From contig CM033400.1 of assembly GCA_019426215.1 (NCBI GenBank), positions 14,802,568 through 14,866,567 of the forward strand: 64,000 bases of DNA, written 5' to 3'. The translations under genes were made by a program, and so were the position numbers. Positions 45,398-56,222 of this stretch are shown here, piece by piece (positions within the stretch are counted from its first letter, which is position 1; each line of letters begins with the position of its first letter). The stretch comes from Buddleja alternifolia. Taxonomy: Eukaryota; Streptophyta; Magnoliopsida; Lamiales; Scrophulariaceae. Below the pieces are notes generated by a model that was given only the letters and a program-made list of their open reading frames with translations, was not told where the DNA came from and searched no databases.

Positions 45398-48300
45398 GTG
45401 CAGGTACCTAGAGCTAGAGTCGATACATCTGTTTGGTACTTCGATAGTGGATCGTCAAGGCACATGACTGGTTTCAAGGATCTTCTGATCAACTATCGAG
45501 CTGCCAATGGTCCTCAGGTTGTATTTGGTGACAACTCCAAAGGTAAAACCAAAGGTATAGGTACTGTGCATAGGGGGAACATCATGATAAGTGATGTTTA
45601 TTTTGTTGAGGCTCTGAAGCATAATTTATTAAGCATAAGTCAATTTTGTGATAAAGGCTTTGAAGTCATATTTTCAAGTGACTGTTGCTATATAAATGAC
45701 GCTAAGACAAAGTCTACTAAATTGAAAGGAAAAATAACTAACAACGTATATTTGGTAGATTGGGGTTCAACACCTGATAACAACCCAACATGCTTTGTTG
45801 CTAAAAATGAATCTAAAAAGGGTTGGTTATGGCATAGAAAAATGAACCACCTTAACTTTAAAACAATCTCTCAGCTTATAAGTCAAAATCTTGTAGAGGG
45901 ATTACCAAATGGACCATTTCACAAGGATCGCCTTTGTGACGCTTGTCAAATGGGTAAACAAGTCATCATTCAAGAGAAAACCTCATCCATCTACCTCTAG
46001 AATACTTGAACTACTTCACATGGATCTCTTTGGACCTGTTCAAACAATCAGTGTAAGCGGTAAAAAGTATACTTTGGTGATAGTAGATGATTTCTCTCGA
46101 TTTACTTGGGTGGAATTTCTGTCATCCAAAGATGAAACATGTGACAAGTTAACAACGCTTATTCGACAACTTCAAACATTGAAAGATCTTAAAGTTGCGA
46201 GAATAAGAAGTGATCACGGTACCGAGTTTACTAACAAGGTTGTTGAGAAGTTTTGTGCAGAAAATGGAATACACCATGAGTATTCAGCTCCCAGAACTCC
46301 CCAACAAAATGGTGTTGCTGAGCGCCGGAACCGAATGCTTAAGGAAGCCGCTAGGACAATGTTAGCAGAATCCAAGCTTGCTCCTAGGTTTTGGGCCGAA
46401 GCGATCAACACTGCGTGTTACACTCAAAACCGTTGCATGATCAACAAACAGCATGGAAAAACTCCATATGAACTGTGGAAGGGACGTAAGCCAAATGTTT
46501 CATACTTTCACGTCTTTGGTTCTAAGTGCTTTATTTATAGTAATGGATCCCAAAGCCTAAAGACTTTTGATCCTAAAGCGGATGAGGGAATCTTTCTAGG
46601 CTACGCCAAGAATGGGAAGAATTTTCGCATCCTAAACAAGGGCAAATCGAAGGTTGAGGAATCTATTCATGTTGTTTTTGATGATGCTAACCAAGAACCG
46701 AGTAAGGTTCATATAAATGATGTAGGAATTGAAGATCTTTGTCATCAAGCGTCTAAGATCACTATTGATTAAGATACTGACGACGATGATGAGATCTCAG
46801 TGCCACCTCCTAAGATTACTCATGAGATTACTCTGGACAATTTTATAATAGATGCCGATGATCATGAAGAGAGTGATCATCAAGAGCAAACAAGGAATTG
46901 TGAATTTGAAGCGCCTACGCAAGAAGGAAGTCAAGCGTCTGATCCCCAAGCGCCTGTTCAATCTCTTAACCCCTTCCAACCAGACAGACTATGGCTGCGA
47001 GATCATCCACCAGAGCAAATTATTGGAGATATTAGAGCGCCTGTTAGAACTAGAGCCGCTACAATCAATGAGGCTATGTTCGCAAGCTTTCTATCTCAGA
47101 TGAAACCTAAGAAAGTGGATGAAGCGCTAAGTGATCCAAGTTGGATTGAAGCCATGCAAGAAGAACTTAATCAATTTGAGCGTAGTAAGGTTTGGACACT
47201 AGTACCAAGACCAACTCACCAAGGAGTCATTGGAACTAGATGGGTTTATAGAGACAAGATGGATGAGAACGGCATTGTAATAAGAAACAAGGCCAGACTC
47301 GTAGCTCAAGGTTATTGCCAAGAAGAGGGCATTGACTTTGATGAGACATACGCTCCTGTCGCCCGTCTTGAAGCAATCCGCATGTTTCTAGCGTATGCAG
47401 CGTTTAACAAATTTACAGTGTATCAAATGGACGTGAAGAGTGCCTTCCTGAATGGTAAACTCCAAGAAGAAGTATATGTGGAGCAACCACCGGGATTCTT
47501 CAACTACCATGGTAAGAGTATGGTGTACAAGCTAGACAAAGCACTTTATGGGCTTAAGCAAGCACCCCGAGCATGGTATGACACTCTCTCTATCTTTCTT
47601 ATTGGTAAAGGTTTTTCAAAAGGCAGCGTTGATACAACGTTATTTAAAATTACTAATAACGAAGATATTCTCTTAGTCCAAATTTATGTCGATGATATTA
47701 TTTTTGGCTCTACTAACAAGCGTCTGTGTGAGAAATTTTCGAAAATGATGCAAGAACAATTTGAAATGAGCATGATGGATGAATTAACTTTCTTCCTAGG
47801 ATTACAAGTTAAACAACTCCCTAATGGAATATTTATTAACCAAGCTAAATATACGAGAGACATGATTAAGAAATTTGGTATGGAAAATACATCATATTCA
47901 AAAATTCCAATGAGCCAAACGCTTAAGTTAGATAAAGATGAAAGTGGAAAGAAAGTTGATATCACTAATTATAGAGGTATCATTGGATCACTTCTTTATC
48001 TTACTGCTAGTAGACCTGATATCATGTTTTCGGTATGCATGTGTGCACGATTTCAAGCTGATCCTAAAGAGTCACACTTAATTGCTGCCAAGAAAATCCT
48101 TAAATACCTAAAAGTCACACAAAATGTGGGCTTATGATATCCTAGGGATTCTCCTTTTGAACTAATCGGTTACTCAGATGCAGATTTTGCAGGTTGCAAA
48201 ATAGATCGTAAAAGTACTAGTGGTACTTGTCAATTTCTAGGTGATAGGTTAGTTTCATGGCATAGAAAGAAACAACAATCCATAGCTACCTCCACAGCCG

Positions 48301-48632
48301 AAGCTGAGTATGTAGCTACAGGAAGTTGTTGTGCACAAGTTTTATGGATGAGGCAACAACTTAGAGAATATGGAACAATCCTAGGTCCAACCCCCATTCT
48401 TTGTGATAACCAAAGTGCTCTAGCCATGACTCAAAACCCTGTTCTTCATTCCAGAACCAAACACATTAACATTAGATACCATTTCCTTCGTGACCATGTT
48501 CAAAAGAAAGATATCTCCATGCATTTTATTGGAACTGACAAACAATTGGCAGATATCTTCACCAAAGCGCTCAACGAGCAACGCTTTCTCACTTTGAGAA
48601 GTGAACTAGGAATGATTGATTTAAACGCCTAA
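45398..48632 (+). pseudogene. C pol: protease, integrase, RT, RNase H
   Basis: The domains run in copia order. Protease has WYFDSGSSRHMTG (about 45433). GAG-pre-integrase has GWLWHRKMNHLNF (about 45821). Integrase has D in HMDLFGP, D in RSDHGTEF and E in GVAERRNR, all intact. RT has [14 protein letters not shown] (about 47421) and YVDDIIFG (about 47686). RNase H has SDADFAGCKIDRKS, STAEAEY and CDNQSALAM. Lesions are few: a frameshift near 45960 before integrase, TAA at 46770, and TGA at 48135 where tryptophan is usual (NVGL-YPRDSPF). The frame ends LGMIDLNA at the stop 48630-48632. Confidence 0.92.
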
Positions 48633-49382
48633 TCATCAAGCATCATACTTTATTAGACATATGGTACAAGTTATCAAATTTAGGGGGAACCTTAAAATTA
48701 TACTTGAACCTAACTAAACGTCAATGATCAAAAACTTTCAGATGCATGATCATCAACGCTCAGTATTCTTTTGTGAAATATGTTGGACGCTAAACCATAA
48801 AAGGAATTTAGCTTTAAGCGTCCATATTGTCCCCAATAAGTGGCATTAAGCGTTGAAACTATTCCATTCAACACTTAATATAAAAATGATTTTAACAATT
48901 CATGCATAAAAACTTTTTTTTACGCTTTTTGAAGTAGTGGATAGACTCAACAGTCTATTGTGTACTCTATCCACACACTTCTATCACATCAAACTGGCGG
49001 GTAATCAAAAATTTTTCAAAATGACGGTTCAGAGATAGCACGTGTTTGTGTACGTGTCAGTGTACAAACGGGCGCGTGCGTTACACTTTGAAAATGCCAA
49101 ACGTTTCTAAAACTTTAATTCGGATGTCAAATATTTTTTTTGAGAATTACCAAGTGTAACTCGCGTCCGTGGTTAATGAATTCATGGCTGAGATTGAAAC
49201 TCTTTACACGTGTGTTAATCCTATAGAGATAAGAGAACACAAGTTTCAAAAAAATTAAGCTTTGTCATTTAAAAACACAATTTGCAGAAACTTCATTTAC
49301 TCATACTCAAAAATCTCTGCAAATTTATTTTCTCTCTCTCTTAAAAGCAAAAGCAAATCTCAGTTCATCTCTTTCACTAAAA
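48633..49382 (+). other. C spacer between pol and third ORF
   Basis: A purine tract TTTAGGGGGAACC lies at 48679-48691, resembling an internal polypurine tract. A nested inverted repeat (GTGGATAG 48937-48944 / CTATCCAC 48967-48974, with ATAGACT/AGTCTAT inside) is followed by ACGTG-rich sequence (about 49038-49075) and a CT-rich stretch with CTCTCTCTC (about 49331) before the ATG at 49383. It could hold a promoter for the third ORF; this is not shown by the sequence alone. Confidence 0.5.
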
Positions 49383-52300
49383 ATGGCACCAAAGAAATCC
49401 TCGTCTACTTCTGCCGAAGCTACCATCAAGGTTACTGAAGGCCTTGTCGTCGACTGGAAATTCTTGTATGAGCAACCTCAGATCAATCTAACAGATATGA
49501 TGGATATGGTCGTCAAAGCTGGGCTCAAGCCATTCTTGACTCAATACTCGTATCTGTTTCCAACTGAAGTGGATATCTTCTGGAGGACTGCCAAACTCTC
49601 AGAGGACAAGAAGTCTATCTCTTGTCTAATTCCTCTATCCTCAAAGGAGCCTCCCAAGGAGTTCACTCTGACTGCTGCCTCCATTGCCGAGAACTTTAAA
49701 CTCCCAAATGAGGGTGAGGCACTGGATTCTATTACTTTAAAACAGATCAAGGAAGCATGGACTACAATGAGTGCGTACGACGATGTACCCTACACTCAAT
49801 ATTTTGAAAAGAAAGACCTAGTGTCCAAATACCGGCTATTGGCTGATTTCTGCAGCAAGATCATAGAATGCCGAGTGGAAACCTTTGATAAGGTGAACCC
49901 AGTACAATTCCAGATGATGACTGCCATACTCTTGAACATCAAAATTAACTGGAGTGAGTACATTTTTGGAAGATTTCGGGACTGTTTAAGCGGCTCAAAT
50001 AAACCATATGGGCTTGTCCTGAGTGACCTCTTATACAAATCACAGTGTGTATATTCTTCTAGTCTTCCGTTGAATAAGACCAAGTTGCTGGGAAAAAGGA
50101 TTTTGAACAATCTCTTCAATCCTCCCAAAATTGGTGGTGCTGCCAAACCACTATCTGAGCGTCTGGAAGTACGTCAAGCGTCCGATAAAGAAGCGGAGCG
50201 TCCAGTACTAGAAGAAGATGTGAAGCGTCCGGCTGCAATGAAGAAAAGGGCTCCCAGAAAGCCCAAAGTTCAAATTGTCGCCTCCACTCAAAAGGATGAT
50301 GAGGAAACTGATGAGGATGTAGATGACAAGTTACCTCTCAAAATAAGGAAGCTGGAAGGGATCATTAAACAAATAGACTTTGAAGAACCAGCTGTTGATC
50401 CTCCCGCTCCTCCGCCTAGACTCGTTGAAGGAGTCAACGTGAAGAAAATCTTCAAGCGTTCCAGGACTAGAAAGCGTCGAGCTGCTCCCGTTCCTGAAGA
50501 GCGTGAGACTGTTGAGCCAAGCGCTCAAGTTGCTGTTGAGCCAAGCGCTCAAAGTATTGCTGTTGAGACTAGTTCTCAGGGTAAGTTTATTTCTTCCCAC
50601 AGCATCTCCTTTCCTACATCTGTAGAAGATCCTGCTCTTATAGAGGATAGTTCCTTTCTTTCAGCTATAATTCCAGCTGCTGCTGAAGCGTCAACTGATA
50701 TCATCCTGGATGTTGACTTGACCGAAGTCGTTACTATCGCTAAAGATGTTGCCGCAGAAGTTGCTGCAATTGAAGCTGAGGAACCTGCAACTACAGAGGT
50801 TCAGACTTCATCTCTTGTTAAGGCTATAACAGAGGCACGCTCAGAAGGTCAGAGCGATGCTGAAGACGTTCCAGCGCCTAGACACTTCTTCCTACTCGAC
50901 CCGCTGACGACGATTGATCATTCAATCAATTATATGCCCCCAGCGCTCGAAGAAGATTTCATTCCTGCAGGCTACAACGAAGAGAGATATATTGCTGCAG
51001 AGAATGATGTTGCTTGATTGATTGATTTTGACAGTCAAATCAAAGCCATCATACAAGACAGACAATGAGATCGAACTCCTAGATGTGTCATGGACATAGC
51101 ATACTATCTGGATTATGGGCACAACAAGCCAACCGGGTTCGCCCTACGGGATTACAGCATTCGTATGTATGAGCCTCTGCGTCCTAACTTTCTCAATCCT
51201 TCAGAGTCAGTCTTGAACAGAGAAGGCTACACACACTTCCCTCAGACTGCTCATAGCCCTGAAAATATTGCATTAGTCCATCCACTTCGTCTGTGGAAGA
51301 ATAAGGCTGCTCATGCCGGTGAGCGTCTCGAATCATTGACAGACTTGCTTCATATTGAAGCTGATGCCTATTTTGACAGCGTCTGGACTGCTAACTATCA
51401 GCCTGATAGATATCGATTTGAAGCTATCAGAGATATTCATCTTGAAGGCATTCGCGCTATGGTGACTGCTGGCACAGACTTCTGCATAAATGAAGTTAAC
51501 TGGGTTGAAGCGTATGTGGGACACAAGTATATCTTCTCAGAACTAGTTCAAGCTCCCCATCTTTTCGGCATAGGCATGCATGACAAGATGCGTCAGTTCG
51601 CCAAGTATTGCCTCAAGCAGCGTCAACAGAGAGTCGGACCTGTTCTCAAACTCCCAATTGTTAGACATCAAATCGAACAGTGTCTGCGTCAAGAGCTTCA
51701 CAGATTTTCCACTACTCCTCTTTTGTTCAACGCTCAAGCTTCTTCCAGTGGTACATCTGGCGTATTGTGCTTAAATTTTGCCCCAAGCCACTGTGAAGAA
51801 AACTTCAATCTGATGGTGAAGATTTTGACTCCTGTCTCCCTATTCGATAAGATCTTCACTGTCAATCTTAGATCTTGGAACGGCTCAGTAATCAGTCCAT
51901 TAAAAGGATATCCACTGCTCCCTTCAATCCGTAGCGAGGTACTTGATCACTATGAGTTTGTCCTTTCCCTGCTTGAAAGGAATCAAGAGCTGGCTCAAGC
52001 ACTTTATCCGTATCTTGAAGAGTACTATGTTGATTGTGTACCTGCACATCGGCGTCCTACGTCTCTTCCTTCTGACTGCTTGATTGGATTTTCCAGACAA
52101 TACTGTCCAGATTCACTCCTCTCCATCGCTCAAGCGCCGTCCAAAGTTTTCCCCAATCATGTGCTTGATATCATTGGTCCAATGCACATCAGGGCCATTG
52201 ATAGTCCTCTTCGCACATTCATCTCCGGTACTTGTATTTCCAGAACCAGACTCACTGAACTCTTGGATTCTCCATCCACTTCATATGCCGACTTAGCAAA

Positions 52301-53543
52301 CTGGAACTTCCAGATCGATGACTTTCGTCAACCAGAGTCAACGCTTGAGGAAGCGCCTGATACATCAGCTAAAGCGTTCAAGTCTGCAGTTACAAGTATT
52401 CCAGCGTCTGCTGAAGAACTCGTTCAAGCGTCTCCACCCGAGGATATTCCTGACGCTTCTGAACCTGTTACTGTTGATAGTGATGAGGATCTGTCTCCTG
52501 TCATTCGAGGTACTGTTTTTGATCCAGCCTATCAAGTTTCGTTTGACTCTCTCAAACACTCATCAAGGTTCAAGCGACCGGCTCCTCAAGCGGTTCCTTC
52601 CGATGAGAGTCAATCTTTTGGTCCTTTGCTCAAATCCGTCTTGGAGAATATTAGCGCCCACACCACTCAGAACGAAGAATCTCTCCATTGGATTAAAGAC
52701 GATCTGGCAAAGATTGAAACTCACGTCATGAGCGCCCAAATTGCTCATATGCGTAGTTCAGCTCAAGCGGCTGTTGGTGAGTGCAAGCAAGATTTTCAAG
52801 TAATGCATGATGCCACTCAAGCAACCCAACTTGCCATGAAAGAAGAGCTTGAGAAGCGCCTTGAAATCCTTGAGACCTCTATAAATGATGCTACCAGCGC
52901 CAAGCTTCTCGTTCTGCAGGAGCGCTTCGACAAGCGTCTGGATGACATCACAGATTCTATGTCTCAAATTGCTCATTAGGTCAGTTTACTCACAGATCAT
53001 TTCTTAAAGTCTGATGATGGCAATAAGGGGGAAAAGAAGAAGAAAGGAGAAAAGAGGAAAGCGTCTAGTGCAAAAGCTAAAGAGCCTCCGTCTCCTAAGC
53101 GTCAAGTGCTTACTTCTACTTCTGCGCTTCGTCTTCCGTCTTGGATAACTGCTCAAAGTACATCTGGAGCGCCCAGTAGTACGCTAAGGGATCCTCCTAG
53201 AGCGTTATATCCAAATCTACCAATACCTACAAGAGCACTGCTTGAACAGTTTGACATCCCTCTTCAAAGAACGTCCATTCCAGAGCCTACAGATCCAAGA
53301 ATCTTAGCTGAAGAGAGAAAGATGACTGACTTTATCCAAACTTTTCGAATCTGCCTAAGGTATATTGGTATTGACCCAACTGACTGGGACAATCATTTTA
53401 CTGTCTTCAAGAAGAGACAAGAAGAAGAAAACAAGCTTATAATCAACAAAGATCATGAAGCAATGATGATCTTGGAAGACAATCTGACTGAAGCTATCCG
53501 AGCTGAAATGACCAAGCGATACAGAGTCAGACCAAGATATTAA
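49383..53543 (+). pseudogene. C third ORF (SIRE env-like), one frame of about 1387 codons with three stops
   Basis: ATG 49383 (MAPKKSSSTSAEATIKVTEG) begins a frame that is unshifted to 53543. It is interrupted only by TGA at 51015, TGA at 51066 and TAG at 52977. The N-terminal part (to about residue 250) has the plant retroelement style DWKFLYEQPQINLTDMMDMV and YTQYFEKKDLVSKYRLLADF. The middle is acidic and proline/alanine-rich. The part after the second stop (51090-52979) holds a further conserved region (FRFEAIRDIHLEG-like, about 51410) and a possible coiled coil near 52740-52970. No membrane helix or signal peptide is evident. Position matches the env-like ORF of SIRE elements; function unknown. 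Confidence 0.78.
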
Positions 53544-53773
53544 AAGCTTTCTGATCTTACCTTATCTATATTCTTGTCTCTTATATCTTCACTTATTCAG
53601 TTGTAAAAATGCCTGTAATTCTCGATATATAAAATGCATTTTTCAGCTGAAACATCTCGTTGAAGCGTAACTAACTTTAACTAATGTTATCTAATCAAGC
53701 TAACTTTTACTTTTGGCTGTCAACTTTTGAACTATAAAAGAATAAGTATTGTCATCATCAAAAAGGGGGAAAT
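53544..53773 (+). other. C 3' UTR and polypurine tract
   Basis: It is a short AT-rich 3' region ending in the tract AAAAAGGGGGAAA at 53760-53772, immediately before the 3' LTR start TGTTAGG. Confidence 0.85.
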
Positions 53774-55313
53774 TGTTAGGAATTTCATGTTAGATGTTTT
53801 GATGATGACAATTAGGACTTTGTGTTAGACCCCAAAATATGTAAGTTTGATTTTAGTAGAAAATTTGTATAAGCCTTGAAGTTTTAGTTTTGTAATAGGC
53901 TTATTAGGCTTTGTTTTATTTTGCTTTAGATTATTAGGCTAAGTAGTCTTAGGCTGAGCGTCTGATAATTTCTGAGTGAGTTTATCAGTGGTAAAGTTCG
54001 AAGACTCAAGCGCCTGATTTCTGAAAGAAGATAAAAGTCTCCAAGCGTCCAATTGACCAGCTACATCAAGCGTTTCCTTATGGGACAGAAGTAATGTCAC
54101 CTGAATTTATTTCTAAGTTCAAAAGGAGTTTAATGCAAATATTCCCGAAGCATTAAATACCAACAGATATTTAATTCAAATGCATTAAATGCTGATAAGA
54201 GCATTAAATGTGATAAGCAATTTCAGACGTACGGAGAAGCCACCCTATTGAACTGTCAACTATCTCAGACTGCAGCACCAACTTTCGTGCAGCAGATTTT
54301 CAGGAAAAAGGACAAAAGTTGTTCACTCGCGGAAGTGAGAGACACGCGCGTGTGCATGTGTCAAACGAACACTTTCTCCAAGAATGCCTATAAATAGGAC
54401 TTCAACAACAAGCCAAATAGAGAACAATTAATCTTCAAGTCGAATTGCTGTTGCATTGAAGTCTCGTTCCTTAAACTCTCAGAAAAGCCAGAATATTCAA
54501 GAAAACATTCCCTTTGCTTTTCTTCAATCCTGAGACAGTCAACAAATATCTCAAACATTCTTTTCGAAGAAACCACTTTCCTACTGAGATATTTCCAAGT
54601 TGTTTGAACTTCATCAAAATCAAACAAACCGCTTTAGAAAAACCCATCCAAGCCTCGCGATCTGTGTGAAGTCGAAGTTGGATACTTGCATCATTTCTGG
54701 GTGAAAGAAGCAAGGAGATTGAAGTGATTTGGAGTAGAAATCTGTGTGATCAAGGAGCTCAAGTCATCGACATCTATCTCTCCCTATTGTGTAGAAGATT
54801 CTGTGTGATTCTTTGAGAATCACTTTAGTGGATTGCCTCCAAGTGTTCAAGGAGAAGAAGGACGTAGTTGGGATTACATCACCCAACGAACCTTACAAAT
54901 ATTGTGTTATTTACTTTTCAGTCAATCATATCATATCATATCATTGCATAAATTGACTAAGTAAAATACAATCAAACGCTAAGCAACTAAGAAACCTCTG
55001 GTGACGCTAAAGCTTTCAAAGGAAGACTAGAAAAATTATTTCGCTGTGCTAACACTAATTAAAGAACTGAACGCTTAAACCCACTCGGTTAAAGTATTCA
55101 AATCTTGAAGTCTAAGTTAACTCTCTAAAAACAGTCTTCATCAGACGCTTAACCTAAGCGTCTATATTTCTAAGAAAACGCGCAGTCAAGCGTTCCCTTT
55201 TTAAGCGTCCAAAACCAGTTTAATACGAAATCTTTTGAAGTCGAAAAAGACTTCAGGGTCTATTCAACCCCCCTCCCCTTCTAGACCCTTTCGTATGCCA
55301 CTTGGGACCAACA
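53774..55313 (+). repeat. 3' LTR of C, 1540 bp
   Basis: It is nearly identical to the 5' LTR except for an extra segment at about 54291-54372 that contains the 12-base palindrome ACACGCGCGTGT (54342-54353). It ends GGGACCAACA. Confidence 0.95.
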
Positions 55314-55472
55314 ATTTTTCTCTTATTTTACTTTAATTGTCTTTACCTTAATTGCAAATCTTAAGCTAAAAATCCAAGTCCTTGAGGTTCGACAACCCGG
55401 ACTTTTTGTCCATTTATTACTACACGCGACTAGTGCACTTGCTATTCAAGCACGTTAGCTTCTAGCGTGTCA
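55314..55472 (+). repeat. 3' LTR of B, second part
   Basis: It continues the LTR of B after element C and ends TTCTAGCGTGTCA, followed by the TSD CAGGA (55473-55477). Confidence 0.92.
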
Positions 55473-55477
55473 CAGGA

Positions 55478-55548
55478 TATATATATATATATATATATAT
55501 TACTTTTAGTAAAAATATTACTATAATAACATAAAGTAGGTGGCTATG
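55478..55548 (+). repeat. TA-repeat block of D, copy 3
   Basis: (TA)n is followed by TTACTTTTAGTAAAAATATT and AAAGTAGGTGGCTATGTC. It is the third unit of the block split by elements A and B. Confidence 0.8.
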
Positions 55549-55639
55549 TCAAGACTTTTTGCTTTTGAGCAGTATGGCTTGGATTGCTCTATGTATATAT
55601 ATTCGATAGATATATATTTATATACACACCAAATCATTA

Positions 55640-55934
55640 TAAAACATCAGAAATCAACATCATCATTCTCTCGAAGACTTCCGATTCGAACCGTTATAAA
55701 ATCATCAGAAATCATCATCAACATTCTCTCGAGACTTCTAATTCAACATCCAAATGCATCTGCAAATCATGGCTCGATGTAGTCGAGACCCCCGAACTCT
55801 CCAAATTCTATCTTTCCAAATCAGTCCCTGGACTAATCATCTATCGATCTGAAATCCAGTCAAAATTGTTCAAAATATTCGAATTCGAAGAAGCAGTCAA
55901 GGAGCTCGAACACCACAAGCTTCGTTACAATTAG
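55640..55934 (+). pseudogene. Captured F-box gene fragment inside retroelement D
   Basis: Two frames together resemble an F-box domain and the segment after it. EIIINILSRLLIQ (about 55711-55749) matches the first helix, and CICKSWLDVVETPELSKFYL (about 55762-55821) matches the second half of a plant F-box. It is followed by SKSVPGLIIYRSEIQSKLFK, similar to the start of F-box-associated regions, and a stop at 55932. A small deletion near 55755 causes the frame change. The N-terminal part of the box is also duplicated (about 55622-55690 and 55675-55745). Intact F-box proteins bring substrates to SCF ubiquitin ligases; this copy has no sign of function. It appears to be host sequence captured by element D. 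Confidence 0.72.
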
Positions 55935-56222
55935 ATCACACAATTCGATTGGAGATCACTCATTAGTCTCAGCAATGTTCTCAGTGATCTTTGGTTGCTC
56001 GAAACAATAATCAAAGAAGATAACTGAGACATGCTTGAAGATGAAGGTTTCAAGAAAGGGAAAAAATTCGAGAAGTATAACCAGAGGGACTGTTCTTCGA
56101 GAAAGTGAAGTACAAAAATTAAGAAGTCGATACAGAGGAGAGAGAGAAGTTGTCGTTAACCAAAAGACGTGTCCTTTAATACACATAAACTCGAAACGTT
56201 CATGTATATTAGGGGGGGCATT
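55935..56222 (+). other. D internal 3' region with polypurine tract
   Basis: No coding feature is recognised. It ends with the purine tract AGGGGGGG at 56211-56218 just before the 3' LTR. Confidence 0.7.

Larger units (their letters stand above)
41605..55313 (+). mobile_element. Element C: SIRE-like Ty1/copia retrotransposon with env-like ORF
   Basis: LTRs of 1463 bp (41605-43067) and 1540 bp (53774-55313) enclose a tRNA-Met primer site, gag with zinc knuckle, protease, integrase, RT, RNase H and a very long third ORF, the layout of the SIRE/Maximus group. The flanks are GTTTT and ATTTT, one mismatch from a TSD. It inserted into the 3' LTR of B. LTR identity is very high apart from one 82-base indel, so it is young, yet gag, pol and the third ORF carry a few frameshifts and stops. 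An AAGCGYC word recurs from end to end. Confidence 0.94.
19524..55472 (+). mobile_element. Element B: Athila-like Ty3/gypsy with extra ORF, internal duplication and nested insertions
   Basis: The outer LTRs (19524-20920 and 40387-41604 continued at 55314-55472) are flanked by the perfect duplication CAGGA (19519-19523 and 55473-55477). Order: primer site of tRNA-Asp type, gag, protease, RT, RNase H, integrase, a spacer with palindromic words, an Athila-type extra ORF, a 1.7 kb 3' UTR, LTR. A minus-strand solo LTR splits pol. A segment of about 8.1 kb from inside that solo LTR to inside an LTR is repeated in tandem. Copia element C lies in the 3' LTR. Confidence 0.92.

Noticed and set aside
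51015..52979. Programmed stop readthrough in the third ORF of C
   Set aside because: It cannot be told apart from ordinary nonsense mutation with one copy. The same element has clear nonsense changes in pol, so mutation is the simpler reading.
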